Shown: one piece after another, positions 8,158 to 16,243 of the stretch
How positions within the stretch are numbered: position 1 is the first letter of the stretch
How the letters are laid out: each line of letters opens with the position of its first letter
Source of the DNA: Streptomyces chryseus
GTDB lineage: Bacteria > Actinomycetota > Actinomycetes > Streptomycetales > Streptomycetaceae
DNA length: 64,000 nt
Assembly: GCF_014650755.1 (NCBI RefSeq)
Contig: NZ_BMVO01000002.1
Span: 186,001-250,000 of the forward strand
Reading direction: 5' to 3'
Translations under genes and position numbers: made by a program
The notes under the pieces: generated by a model
Told to the model about the DNA's origin: nothing
The model's input: the letters and a program-made list of their open reading frames with translations, nothing else
Database searches by the model: none

Positions 8158-9114
8158 ATGGCGATCGCCAAGGCCGAACGGTTGATGAACCTGGCGTTGT
8201 GCCTGCTCGGGACCCGGCGCCCGCTCAGCAAGCGGGAACTGCGCGAGTCCATCGAGGCCTACCTGGAGGCCGGCACCGACGACTCCTTCAACCGGATGTT
8301 CGAGCGTGACAAGGACGATCTGCGCGAACTCGGCCTGGTGATCGAAACCGTCGAGAACCTCGACGGCGACGTCGGCTACCTGGCCCGCCGTGACAGCAAC
8401 CGCCTGCCCGCCATCACCCTCGACGCCGAGGAGGCCGCCGCCCTGGGCCTCGCCGCCAAGGTCTGGCAGCAGGCCCGCCTCGCCGGCGCCGCCAGCGGCG
8501 CCCTGCAGAAGCTGCGCGCCGCCGGCATGCCCGAGGCGCAGGACCCCCTCGACGGGCACCACAGCGCCCTCGAACCCCGCATCCCGGTCCACGAGACGGC
8601 CTTCGAGCCGCTGATGCTGGCCTGCCGCGACCGGCGGCCCGTCGTCTTCGACTACCGCAAGGCCAACGCCGCCCGCCCCGAGACCCGGCACGTCGAGCCA
8701 TGGACGCTGGAGTGCTGGCGCGGCCACTGGTACCTCGCCGGCTGGGACCGCGAGCGCGGCGCCGAGCGCGTCTTCAGGCTCTCCCGCATCACCGGGAAGG
8801 TCCGCTCCCGCACCGGGTCGTTCACGGCCGAGGTGCCGGACGTGGTGACCGTACGCGAGACCGTCGAGAGCTGGGCCGGCGAGACCGCGACCCGCAGTGC
8901 CCTGATCAAGCTGCGCCAGGGCTCCGGCTACCCGCTGCGGGCCAGGGCCACCGCCGTACGGGACCTGGGCGACGGCTGGGACGAGCTGGCCGTCCCGTAC
9001 GGTCACGGGCTCGACGCCTGGCTGGTCGAGCTCGGGCCCGAGGTCGTCGTACTGGAGCCCGCTGATCTGCGGGCGGACGTCGTGGACCGGCTGCGCGCCG
9101 TGGCCAAGGACTGA
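8158..9114 (+). CDS. pafB: PafB, WYL-domain transcriptional activator subunit
   Basis: 318-residue protein with an N-terminal winged helix-turn-helix (residues 1-60) and a WYL domain around residues 145-230 (WTLECWRGHWYLAGWDRERGAERVFRLSRI). PafB works with PafC as the PafBC activator of the LexA/RecA-independent DNA damage response in actinobacteria. The ATG at 8158 is preferred because AAAGAGG stands 6 bases upstream; the longer frame to 8005 would overlap the FKBP gene and the terminator. pafC starts 23 bases downstream. Confidence 0.92.
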   Translation: MAIAKAERLMNLALCLLGTRRPLSKRELRESIEAYLEAGTDDSFNRMFERDKDDLRELGLVIETVENLDGDVGYLARRDSNRLPAITLDAEEAAALGLAAKVWQQARLAGAASGALQKLRAAGMPEAQDPLDGHHSALEPRIPVHETAFEPLMLACRDRRPVVFDYRKANAARPETRHVEPWTLECWRGHWYLAGWDRERGAERVFRLSRITGKVRSRTGSFTAEVPDVVTVRETVESWAGETATRSALIKLRQGSGYPLRARATAVRDLGDGWDELAVPYGHGLDAWLVELGPEVVVLEPADLRADVVDRLRAVAKD

Positions 9115-9137
9115 GAAGGACCGAGGAAACAGCCTCC

Positions 9138-10112
9138 ATGGCCACGAACGCGATCGACCAGACCCGGCGGATGCTCTCCCTGGTGACGTATCTGCGGGAG
9201 CGCCCCGGCGCGCACGTCAGCGACGTCGCCCGCGCCTTCGGGATCACCGAGGACGAGCTGATCTCCGACCTCGACGTGCTGCCCATGTGCGGCACGAGCT
9301 TCCGGGGCGGCGACCTGCTCGACATCGACACGGACGGCGACCGGATCTGGTGGCGCAACCCGGACGCCTCCGGCACGAGCACGGCCGAGCCGCTGCGGCT
9401 CGCCGCCGACGAGGCCACCGCGCTGCTCGTCGCCGCCCGCGCCGTCGCCACCCTCCCCGGCCTGCGCGAGGGCGACCGGCAGGCGCTGCTGCGCGCCACG
9501 GCGAAGCTGGAGGCCGCGGCGGGCGAGGCGGCGGGCGCCAGTTCCCGGCTCTCGGTGATCTTCGAGGCCGAGGGCGGGGTCTTCGCGGACGTCGACCGGG
9601 CGATCGCGGAGCGGCGCCGGCTCTGGCTGCGCTACTACTCGCCGGCGCGCGACCAGCTCACCGAGCGCGAGGTGGACCCGATCCGGCTCTTCGCCGTGGG
9701 ACACACCTACATGGAGGCCTGGTGCCGGCAGTCCGAGGCACGGCGTACGTTCCGGCTCGACCGGGTCGCCGAGATCAGGCTGCTGGACGAGCCGTCCGCA
9801 CCGCCGGAGATCGAGCTGCGTGACCTGTCGGAGGGGCTCGTGCAGCCCTCGGCGGACGATCCCGAGGTCGTGGTGGAGGTCGGGCCCGGCGGGCGCTGGG
9901 TCGCCGAGTACTACCCGCACGACAGCGCCGAGGAGCTGCCCGACGGCGGCCTGCGGATCACCCTGCGGACGCCCGAACCGGCCTCGCTGCGGCGGCTCGC
10001 GCTGCGGCTCGGCAGGGACGGTCACATCGTGTCGCCGCCGGAACTGGCGGTCAGCGCGCGCGAAGCGGCCCGCGAGGCGCTCGCCGCGTACGAGAGCGCC
10101 GGTCAGGCCTGA
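9138..10112 (+). CDS. pafC: PafC, WYL-domain transcriptional activator subunit
   Basis: 324 residues, same architecture as PafB: N-terminal winged helix (RRMLSLVTYLRERPGAHVSDVARAFG) and a WYL domain (VDPIRLFAVGHTYMEAWCRQSEARRTFRLDRV, about residues 175-210), then the WCX C-terminal extension. PafB and PafC together bind RNA polymerase and activate RecA-NDp-type promoters after DNA damage. The ATG start follows GAGGAAACAGCC. The tight spacing to pafB supports one operon and a stoichiometric complex. Confidence 0.92.
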   Translation: MATNAIDQTRRMLSLVTYLRERPGAHVSDVARAFGITEDELISDLDVLPMCGTSFRGGDLLDIDTDGDRIWWRNPDASGTSTAEPLRLAADEATALLVAARAVATLPGLREGDRQALLRATAKLEAAAGEAAGASSRLSVIFEAEGGVFADVDRAIAERRRLWLRYYSPARDQLTEREVDPIRLFAVGHTYMEAWCRQSEARRTFRLDRVAEIRLLDEPSAPPEIELRDLSEGLVQPSADDPEVVVEVGPGGRWVAEYYPHDSAEELPDGGLRITLRTPEPASLRRLALRLGRDGHIVSPPELAVSAREAAREALAAYESAGQA

Positions 10113-10120
10113 GGAGATTG

Positions 10121-10396
10121 GTGGACATGTCGCTACTGCCCAAGATCCCCGCCCAGGGGATCCACGCCCAGGTGGGCCCGGTCCTCTTCAAGGCGGGCTG
10201 CCCCGACTGCGGCGCCCGCTTCGAACTGTCCGCGGGCTCGCTGCGCCTCGCGATCGGCGCCAGCAGCCGTACGACCTTCTACTCCTTCACCTGCCCCGAG
10301 TGCGAGGCCGCGGTGCGCAAACCGGCGGGGGAGCGGATCGTGGAACTGCTCACCGGAGGCGGCGTGCGGACGCTGCGACTCCACTCCACCGTCTGA
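10121..10396 (+). CDS. Small zinc-ribbon protein
   Basis: About 91 residues, function unknown. Two Cys pairs, CPDCG and CPECE, about 38 residues apart form a likely zinc ribbon, with a hydrophobic/Ser-rich segment between them. GAGGAG sits just upstream. The start could be TTG 10118, GTG 10121 (used here) or ATG 10127. It follows pafC by 8 bases and is probably in the same transcript, so a role beside PafBC is possible but only inferred. Confidence 0.75.
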   Translation: MDMSLLPKIPAQGIHAQVGPVLFKAGCPDCGARFELSAGSLRLAIGASSRTTFYSFTCPECEAAVRKPAGERIVELLTGGGVRTLRLHSTV

Positions 10397-10401
10397 CCGT
10401 C

Positions 10402-10407
10402 TAGGCT
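10402..10407 (+). promoter_or_regulatory. -10 element of a leaderless transcript
   Basis: TAGGCT ends 6 bases before the ATG at 10414 with no Shine-Dalgarno between, the usual geometry of a leaderless actinobacterial mRNA. Confidence 0.45.
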
Positions 10408-10413
10408 CTGCCC

Positions 10414-10611
10414 ATGCTCTGGCCGATGCTCGCAATCGCTCTTGGTTTCTGTGGTCTCGCCGTACTGGGCGTCCTGGCGATCCGGGTCTTCGTGGAGGTC
10501 CAGCGCCTCGGGCGCCAGGTCGCCGAGACCTCGCGGGACATCAACACGGCCGCGGAGAACCTGGAGCGCGCGGCGGAGAACCTGGCCCGCACTGGCGAAG
10601 CGTGGCGGTAG
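10414..10611 (+). CDS. Small single-pass membrane protein with coiled coil
   Basis: 65-residue protein, one N-terminal transmembrane helix (about residues 3-27) followed by an amphipathic helix with heptad-like spacing (VAETSRDINTAAENLERAAENL). This looks like a small membrane-anchored coiled-coil protein, possibly DUF948-like. It lies 218 bases upstream of tatA on the same strand. No function is known to me; a link to the Tat translocase is only positional. Coding potential is supported by G/C third-position bias and a leaderless-type promoter. Confidence 0.7.
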   Translation: MLWPMLAIALGFCGLAVLGVLAIRVFVEVQRLGRQVAETSRDINTAAENLERAAENLARTGEAWR

Positions 10612-10707
10612 CCCTGAGGGGCTGCCACGGGCTGGGGGCGGGGGCGTAGGCTGGTCGGGCGGCTCTTGGATCGAGGCGCGGGCCGCAATCCGCAGTACGC
10701 GCAAGCA

Positions 10708-10738
10708 TTGCCCCGCGTTTACTCGTACGGGTTACGAT
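10708..10738 (+). promoter_or_regulatory. Candidate promoter upstream of tatA
   Basis: TTGCCC (10708-10713) and TACGAT (10733-10738) are spaced 19 bases apart in the 218-base gap before tatA. The spacing is slightly long for the vegetative sigma factor. Confidence 0.35.
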
Positions 10739-10829
10739 CGCTTGCAGCGTTGAAGGGCGGACATCGGTCCGACCGGAGGGACAGCCCCGTAGTACCACCC
10801 CAGCCGCCTCGGTGAGAAGGAAGTCGCAC

Positions 10830-11120
10830 ATGATCGGCAATCTGAAGCCCCTCGAGATCGTTCTGATCCTCGCCGTCATTCTGTTGCTCTTCGGTGCCAA
10901 GAAGCTTCCGGACATGGCGCGCTCCCTCGGCAAGTCCGCTCGTATCCTCAAGAGCGAGGCCAAGGCGATGAAGAAGGACGACGAGGCGGCGAGCCCGGCC
11001 GACGCCGCTCCGACGGCCCCCGAGCAGCAGACCCAGGCGCCGCGCACGATCAAGGCCGCGCCCGGAGACGTCACCACCGCGCGTCCGGTGAACGACCCGA
11101 GCCACACCACGCAGAGCTGA
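10830..11120 (+). CDS. tatA: TatA, twin-arginine translocase subunit
   Basis: 96-residue pore-forming component of the Tat pathway that exports folded proteins. It has the family layout: an N-terminal transmembrane helix (residues 6-22, [15 protein letters not shown]), the FG..KLP hinge, an amphipathic helix ([18 protein letters not shown]) and a disordered polar tail. The ATG at 10830 is preferred to GTG 10812 because GAAGGA lies in between as ribosome site. tatC follows 55 bases later. Confidence 0.95.
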   Translation: MIGNLKPLEIVLILAVILLLFGAKKLPDMARSLGKSARILKSEAKAMKKDDEAASPADAAPTAPEQQTQAPRTIKAAPGDVTTARPVNDPSHTTQS

Positions 11121-11175
11121 CGCGGTTCAGCCGAATCACCAACTGACAGCTGCCGCACGAGACGAGGGGCGTGGG

Positions 11176-12138
11176 TTGCTCAAGTCTGCCCGCAAGCAGG
11201 TGAAGGACGACGAGGGGCGCATGCCCCTCGCCGAGCACCTGCGTGAGCTGCGTAACCGCCTGCTGAAGTCTGTGCTGGCCATCGTTGTCATGGTGGTCGT
11301 CGCAGCGTTCTACCAGCGGGAGATCTTCCGGTTCCTGATGCAGCCGATCCTGTCCTCGGTCGGCTGTGTGGACGGCGCCGTCACCATGCGCAACGGGAAG
11401 CCGTGCGCGTCGATGACCACCAACGGTCTGCTGTCCCCCTTCACCATCGCGCTCAAGGTCTCACTGATGGCCGGCGTCCTGATCGCCACTCCGGTGTGGC
11501 TCTACCAGCTGTGGGCATTCGTCGCGCCCGGCCTGCACCGCACCGAGAAGCGTTACTCGCTGGCCTTCGTGGCGGCGGGAGTCCCGCTCTTCGCGGGCGG
11601 CGCCTACCTCGCGTACGCGATCCTCCCGCAGACCGCCGAGATCATGCTCAGCTTCACGCCGGACGACGCGCAGAACCTGCTGCCGCTCGACGACTACCTC
11701 GACCTGATCACCCGCATGGTGATCGTCTTCGGCCTCGCCTTCGAGCTGCCGCTGCTGCTCATCCTGCTCAACATCACCGGCGTCATCACGGGCGCGCGCA
11801 TGCTGCGGTGGTGGCGCGGCATGCTCGTCGGCCTCACCGCCTTCGCGGCCATCGCGACCCCCGGTGGCGAGCCCATCTCGATGCTCCTGCTGGCCGGCCC
11901 GCTGGCCGTCCTGTACTTCGTCGCGGTCGCGTTCTCGCTTCTCAACGACAAGCGCCGACAGCGCAACAACCCGGACGCCGAACTGGACGCCGACGAGGCG
12001 TCGGAACTCGATCTCACGCCGGAGTCGATCGGGGAGATCGAGGCCGTGTCCGCCTCGCGCGCGCTGCCCGGGCAGGCCACGGGTGAGAGCGCCGGGGCGG
12101 GACCGAAGCAGCTGAACGGTTACGACGACATCACCTGA
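11176..12138 (+). CDS. tatC: TatC, twin-arginine translocase receptor
   Basis: 320-residue polytopic receptor that binds RR signal peptides. The N-terminus carries the conserved cytosolic motif PLAEHLRELRNRL (signal-peptide Glu), followed by six hydrophobic segments and the conserved FAFELPLLL-type stretch (FGLAFELPLLL). It has a longer hydrophilic C-terminal tail than the E. coli protein. The start is a TTG at 11176, preceded by GAGGGGCG; no better in-frame ATG/GTG precedes the conserved N-terminus. It is cotranscribed with tatA. Confidence 0.95.
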   Translation: MLKSARKQVKDDEGRMPLAEHLRELRNRLLKSVLAIVVMVVVAAFYQREIFRFLMQPILSSVGCVDGAVTMRNGKPCASMTTNGLLSPFTIALKVSLMAGVLIATPVWLYQLWAFVAPGLHRTEKRYSLAFVAAGVPLFAGGAYLAYAILPQTAEIMLSFTPDDAQNLLPLDDYLDLITRMVIVFGLAFELPLLLILLNITGVITGARMLRWWRGMLVGLTAFAAIATPGGEPISMLLLAGPLAVLYFVAVAFSLLNDKRRQRNNPDAELDADEASELDLTPESIGEIEAVSASRALPGQATGESAGAGPKQLNGYDDIT

Positions 12139-12143
12139 CCTTG

Positions 12144-12149
12144 TAGGGT
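12144..12149 (+). promoter_or_regulatory. -10 element of leaderless kinase transcript
   Basis: TAGGGT ends 7 bases before the GTG start at 12157; no ribosome site is visible. Confidence 0.45.
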
Positions 12150-12156
12150 CCGCCGG

Positions 12157-13062
12157 GTGACCAGTGAGATCACCCTCTTCGTCAATCCCACCGCGGGCCG
12201 CGGCCGGGGCGCGCACGCCGCGCAGCCGGCCGCTTCCGCGTTGCGGGGCGCGGGATTCTCCGTGCGCACGGTCCTCGGCCAGGACGCGGACGACGCCCTG
12301 CGGCGGGCGCGCGAAGCAGTCGCGGGCGGGACCGGGGCCCTCATAGCCGTCGGCGGGGACGGCATGGTCTCGCTGGCGCTGCAGGCCGTCGCCGGGACGC
12401 AGACTCCGCTGGGCGTGGTCGCCGTCGGGACCGGCAACGACTTCGCGCGGACGCTCGGCCTGCCCGTGCGGGACCCGGCCGGCGCCGGGGCGCTGGCCGC
12501 CGAGGCGCTCAAGGGCGGCCGGATCGCGGACGTCGACCTGGGGCGGGTGGGGGAGAAGTGGTTCGGGACCGTCCTCGCCTCCGGGTTCGACTCGCGGGTC
12601 AACGACCGGGGCAACCGGATGCGGTGGCCCAGCGGGCGGTTGAAGTACGACCTCGCGATGGTCGCGGAGCTGGCCTCCTTCAAGCCCGTCCCGTACCGGA
12701 TCACGCTCGACGACGGGGACGTGCACGAGGTCGAGGCGACGCTGGTGGCCGTCGGGAACGGGACGTCGTACGGCGGCGGGATGCGCATCTGCGCCGGCGC
12801 GCGGACCGACGACGGGCTCTTCGACGTCACGGTGGTCGGCGACTGCTCCCGTACGACGCTGATCAAGGTCTTCCCCCAGGTCTACCGGGGCACGCACCTC
12901 GGCCACCCCAAGGTCACCGTCCACCGGGCGGCCAGGGTGGAACTGGCCGCGCGGGGGAGCACCGGGTACGCCGACGGGGAGCCGCTGGGCGCGCTGCCGC
13001 TCACGGCCGAGTGCGTGCGGGGCGCGGTCAGGGTCCTCGGCGCGCGGGATCTCCAAGCCTGA
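12157..13062 (+). CDS. Diacylglycerol/lipid kinase family protein
   Basis: 301 residues. The N-terminus has the lipid-kinase catalytic domain: FVNPTAGRGRG (phosphate-binding) and IAVGGDGMVS (the GGDG ATP-binding motif), then VVAVGTGNDFAR. The C-terminal half is the beta-sandwich domain with YADGEPLG near the end. It probably phosphorylates diacylglycerol or a related lipid for phospholipid recycling at the membrane. The GTG start appears leaderless. It lies 18 bases after tatC and may also be read through from there. Confidence 0.9.
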   Translation: MTSEITLFVNPTAGRGRGAHAAQPAASALRGAGFSVRTVLGQDADDALRRAREAVAGGTGALIAVGGDGMVSLALQAVAGTQTPLGVVAVGTGNDFARTLGLPVRDPAGAGALAAEALKGGRIADVDLGRVGEKWFGTVLASGFDSRVNDRGNRMRWPSGRLKYDLAMVAELASFKPVPYRITLDDGDVHEVEATLVAVGNGTSYGGGMRICAGARTDDGLFDVTVVGDCSRTTLIKVFPQVYRGTHLGHPKVTVHRAARVELAARGSTGYADGEPLGALPLTAECVRGAVRVLGARDLQA

Positions 13063-13102
13063 CTTCGCGGGATTTCCAAGCCCGATTTAAAGATCGGGCT
13101 GA

Positions 13103-13125
13103 CTGTCATACGTGGCGGGTAGGCT
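13103..13125 (+). promoter_or_regulatory. Candidate RecA-NDp (PafBC-type) promoter of helicase gene
   Basis: CTGTCATAC-N8-TAGGCT matches the spacing and core of the RecA-independent damage promoter consensus as I recall it (TTGTCRGTG-N8-TANNNT). The upstream block matches at 6 of 9 positions; the N8 spacing and TAGGCT hexamer are exact. It lies 10 bases before the ATG at 13136. Confidence 0.5.
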
Positions 13126-13135
13126 CGAAGACAAG

Positions 13136-15955
13136 ATGACAGAGGACCTTTCCCCAGCTGAGCGTTACGCCGCTGCCCGGACCCGCGCCGCCGAGCAGGC
13201 CACCGCGCTTGCGCCCTTCCGCGAGCTGTACGACTTCGAGCTGGACCCGTACCAGATCGAGGCGTGCAAAGCCCTGGAAGCCGGGAAGGGCGTGCTCGTG
13301 GCCGCCCCGACCGGATCCGGCAAGACCATCGTGGGCGAGTTCGCCGTGCACCTGGCGCTCGCCGAGCGCCGCAAGTGCTTCTACACCACGCCCATCAAGG
13401 CGTTGTCGAACCAGAAGTTCCAGGACCTGGTGAGGCGCTACGGCGCCGACAAGGTCGGACTGCTGACCGGCGACAACAGCGTCAACGCCGACGCCCCGGT
13501 GATCGTCATGACCACCGAGGTCCTGCGGAACATGCTGTACGCGGGATCGCAGGCGCTGCGCGGGCTCGCCTATGTGGTGATGGACGAGGTGCACTACCTC
13601 TCCGACCGCTTCCGCGGCGCCGTCTGGGAAGAGGTGATCATCCACCTCCCCGATTCGGTGACCCTCGTGTCGCTCTCGGCGACCGTGTCCAACGCGGAGG
13701 AGTTCGGCGACTGGCTGGACACCGTCCGCGGCGACACCGAGGTGATCGTCTCCGAGCACCGGCCCGTGCCGCTGTGGCAGCACGTGCTCGCCGGGCGCAA
13801 GATGTACGACCTCTTCGAGGAGTCCGACGACGGCAGGGGTGGCCGGCGCGAGGTCAACCCCGACCTGGTGCGCATGGCCCGGATGGAGAACAGCAGTCCG
13901 TTCGCGCGCGGCCGAGGCCGCGGCAACCTGCGGGAGGCCGACCGGGAGCGGGAGCGCAGACAGCGCAGCCGCATCTGGACGCCCGCGAGGCCCGAGGTCA
14001 TCGAGCGGCTCGACAGCGCGGGCCTGCTGCCCGCCATCACCTTCATCTTCAGCCGGGCCGGCTGCGAGGCCGCCGTACAGCAGTGCCTGTACGCGGGCCT
14101 GCGGCTCAACGACCAGGACGAGCGCATGCTGGTGCGCGAGATCGTCGAGGAGCGCACGGCCTCCATTCCCGGCGAGGACCTGCACGTCCTCGGGTACTAC
14201 GAATGGCTGGAGGGCCTGGAGCGGGGCATCGCCGCGCACCACGCCGGGATGCTGCCGACGTTCAAGGAGGTCGTCGAGGAGCTGTTCGTACGCGGACTGG
14301 TCAAGGCCGTCTTCGCGACCGAGACGCTGGCGCTCGGCATCAACATGCCGGCCCGCTCGGTGGTGCTGGAGAAGCTCGTCAAGTGGAACGGCGAACAGCA
14401 TGCCGACATCACCCCCGGCGAGTACACCCAGCTGACCGGCCGGGCCGGGCGGCGCGGCATCGACGTCGAGGGCCACGCGGTGGTGCTCTGGCAGCGCGGC
14501 ATGGACCCGGGGGCGCTCGCCGGACTGGCCGGGACGCGCACGTACCCGCTGCGCTCCAGCTTCAGGCCGTCGTACAACATGGCGGTCAACCTGGTCGAGC
14601 AGTTCGGGCGGCACCGGTCGCGCGAACTGCTGGAGACGTCCTTCGCCCAGTTCCAGGCCGACAAGTCGGTCGTCGGGATCTCGAAGCAGGTCCAGCGGAA
14701 CGAAGAGGGGATCGAGGGCTACCGGGAGGGCATGACCTGCCACCTCGGCGACTTCGAGGAGTACGCGCGGCTGCGCCGCGAACTCAAGGAGCGCGAGACC
14801 GAGCTGGCCAAGCAGGGTGCCACGCAGCGGCGGGCCGCGGCGGCCGCGTCGCTGGAGAAGCTCAAGCCCGGTGACGTCATCCACGTGCCCACCGGCAAGT
14901 TCGCGGGACTGGCTCTGGTGCTCGATCCGGGGCTGCCGGCCGGGCGCGCCAACGGGCACCGCGGGTTCGACCAGCACGACGGGCCGAGGCCGCTGGTGCT
15001 GACCGCCGAGCGGCAGGTCAAGCGGCTCGCTTCGATCGACTTCCCGGTGCCGGTGGAGGCGCTGGAGCGGATGCGGATCCCGAAGTCGTTCAACGCGCGC
15101 AGCCCGCAGTCGCGGCGTGACCTGGCCTCCGCGCTGCGGACCAAGGCCGGGCACATCGCGCCGGAGCGGCACCGTAAGCAGCGCGCGGCGGCGGCCGACG
15201 ACCGCGAGATCTCACGGCTGCGCACCGAGCTGCGCGCGCACCCGTGCCACGGCTGCGACGAGCGCGAGGACCACGCCCGCTGGGCCGAGCGCTACCACCG
15301 CCTCCAGCGGGACACGCGGCAGCTGGAGCGGCGCATCGAGGGGCGGACGAACACCATCGCCCGTACCTTCGACCGGATCTACGCTCTGCTGACCGAGCTG
15401 GACTACCTGCGCGGCGACAAGGCCACCGAGCACGGCAAGCGGCTCGCCCGGCTCTACGGCGAGCTGGACCTGCTGGCGTCCGAGTGCCTGCGCGAAGGGG
15501 TGTGGGAAGGGCTCAAGCCGGCCGAACTGGCGGCGTGCGTCTCGGCGTTGGTCTTCGAGGCGCGGCAGGCGGACGACGCGGTCGCGCCGAAGGTGCCGAC
15601 CGGGCCGGCGAAGGCCGCACTGGGCGAGATGGTCCGCATCTGGGGCAGGCTGGACGCCCTGGAGGAGGACTTCAAGATCAACCAGGCGGAGGGCGTCGGC
15701 CAGCGCGAGCCGGATCTCGGCTTCGCCTGGGCGGTGTACATGTGGGCCTCCGGCAAGGGGCTCGACGAGGTGCTGCGCGAGGCGGAGATGCCGGCGGGCG
15801 ACTTCGTCCGCTGGTGCAAGCAGGTCATCGACGTCCTGGGGCAGATCGCGGCGGCGGCGCCGTCGTCGGCCGAGGGCAGTACGGTCACGAAGAACGCGCG
15901 CAAGGCGGTGGACGCCGTGCTGCGGGGCGTCGTCGCGTACTCGTCGGTGGGCTGA
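13136..15955 (+). CDS. Ski2-like DEAD/DEAH-box helicase
   Basis: 939-residue superfamily 2 helicase. Walker A is at about residues 57-64 (APTGSGKT), followed by the DEVH box (YVVMDEVHYLSDRFRG), motif III (LSATVSN) and motif VI (QLTGRAGRRGID). The C-terminal half resembles the Ski2/Mtr4/HelY family, with a beta-rich insert and a DSHCT-type domain at the end. RNA helicase activity in decay is likely, but the damage-type promoter raises the alternative of DNA repair. ATG 13136 is used; the upstream GTG 13112 lies inside the promoter. Confidence 0.9.
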   Translation: MTEDLSPAERYAAARTRAAEQATALAPFRELYDFELDPYQIEACKALEAGKGVLVAAPTGSGKTIVGEFAVHLALAERRKCFYTTPIKALSNQKFQDLVRRYGADKVGLLTGDNSVNADAPVIVMTTEVLRNMLYAGSQALRGLAYVVMDEVHYLSDRFRGAVWEEVIIHLPDSVTLVSLSATVSNAEEFGDWLDTVRGDTEVIVSEHRPVPLWQHVLAGRKMYDLFEESDDGRGGRREVNPDLVRMARMENSSPFARGRGRGNLREADRERERRQRSRIWTPARPEVIERLDSAGLLPAITFIFSRAGCEAAVQQCLYAGLRLNDQDERMLVREIVEERTASIPGEDLHVLGYYEWLEGLERGIAAHHAGMLPTFKEVVEELFVRGLVKAVFATETLALGINMPARSVVLEKLVKWNGEQHADITPGEYTQLTGRAGRRGIDVEGHAVVLWQRGMDPGALAGLAGTRTYPLRSSFRPSYNMAVNLVEQFGRHRSRELLETSFAQFQADKSVVGISKQVQRNEEGIEGYREGMTCHLGDFEEYARLRRELKERETELAKQGATQRRAAAAASLEKLKPGDVIHVPTGKFAGLALVLDPGLPAGRANGHRGFDQHDGPRPLVLTAERQVKRLASIDFPVPVEALERMRIPKSFNARSPQSRRDLASALRTKAGHIAPERHRKQRAAAADDREISRLRTELRAHPCHGCDEREDHARWAERYHRLQRDTRQLERRIEGRTNTIARTFDRIYALLTELDYLRGDKATEHGKRLARLYGELDLLASECLREGVWEGLKPAELAACVSALVFEARQADDAVAPKVPTGPAKAALGEMVRIWGRLDALEEDFKINQAEGVGQREPDLGFAWAVYMWASGKGLDEVLREAEMPAGDFVRWCKQVIDVLGQIAAAAPSSAEGSTVTKNARKAVDAVLRGVVAYSSVG

Positions 15956-16050
15956 CGGTTCGTCGTCGGGATGCGGTGCCGGTGGTGTTGTTCGGCGTCG
16001 CTGCTGCCGCTCCGGTGTCGTTGGCGCTGTTGGTGTTGGTGCTTCTGGTG

Positions 16051-16097
16051 CGCCGCTTCCTCCGGGTCCTCACGTGTGAGGCTCGGAGGAAGCGGCG
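16051..16097. terminator. Large hairpin after helicase gene
   Basis: A perfect 14-bp outer stem (CGCCGCTTCCTCCG / CGGAGGAAGCGGCG) encloses a perfect 6-bp inner hairpin (CCTCAC-GT-GTGAGG). It lies in the 288-base gap between the helicase and P450 genes. No U-tract follows. Confidence 0.75.
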
Positions 16098-16243
16098 CAT
16101 TGGTGTGAGCGGGGCCAACGGGGCCTGTGTGGCGCGTGGTTGGAGTTATCCACAGGGCTGGTGTGGTGTCGGACCTGTGCGCTTCGATAGGTCGTGCGAA
16201 GCGCACCGCACGGAGTGCGCCGTCCGAGCAGGGGAGTCCCGTC

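Noticed and set aside
13106..15172. A 688-residue frame antisense to the helicase gene
   Set aside because: It mirrors the helicase coding region, with no start signal or recognisable domain.
16021..16050. TTGGTG-type tract in the helicase-P450 gap as a promoter array
   Set aside because: The tract is only low-complexity T/G-rich sequence; no -10/-35 pair with sensible spacing could be picked.
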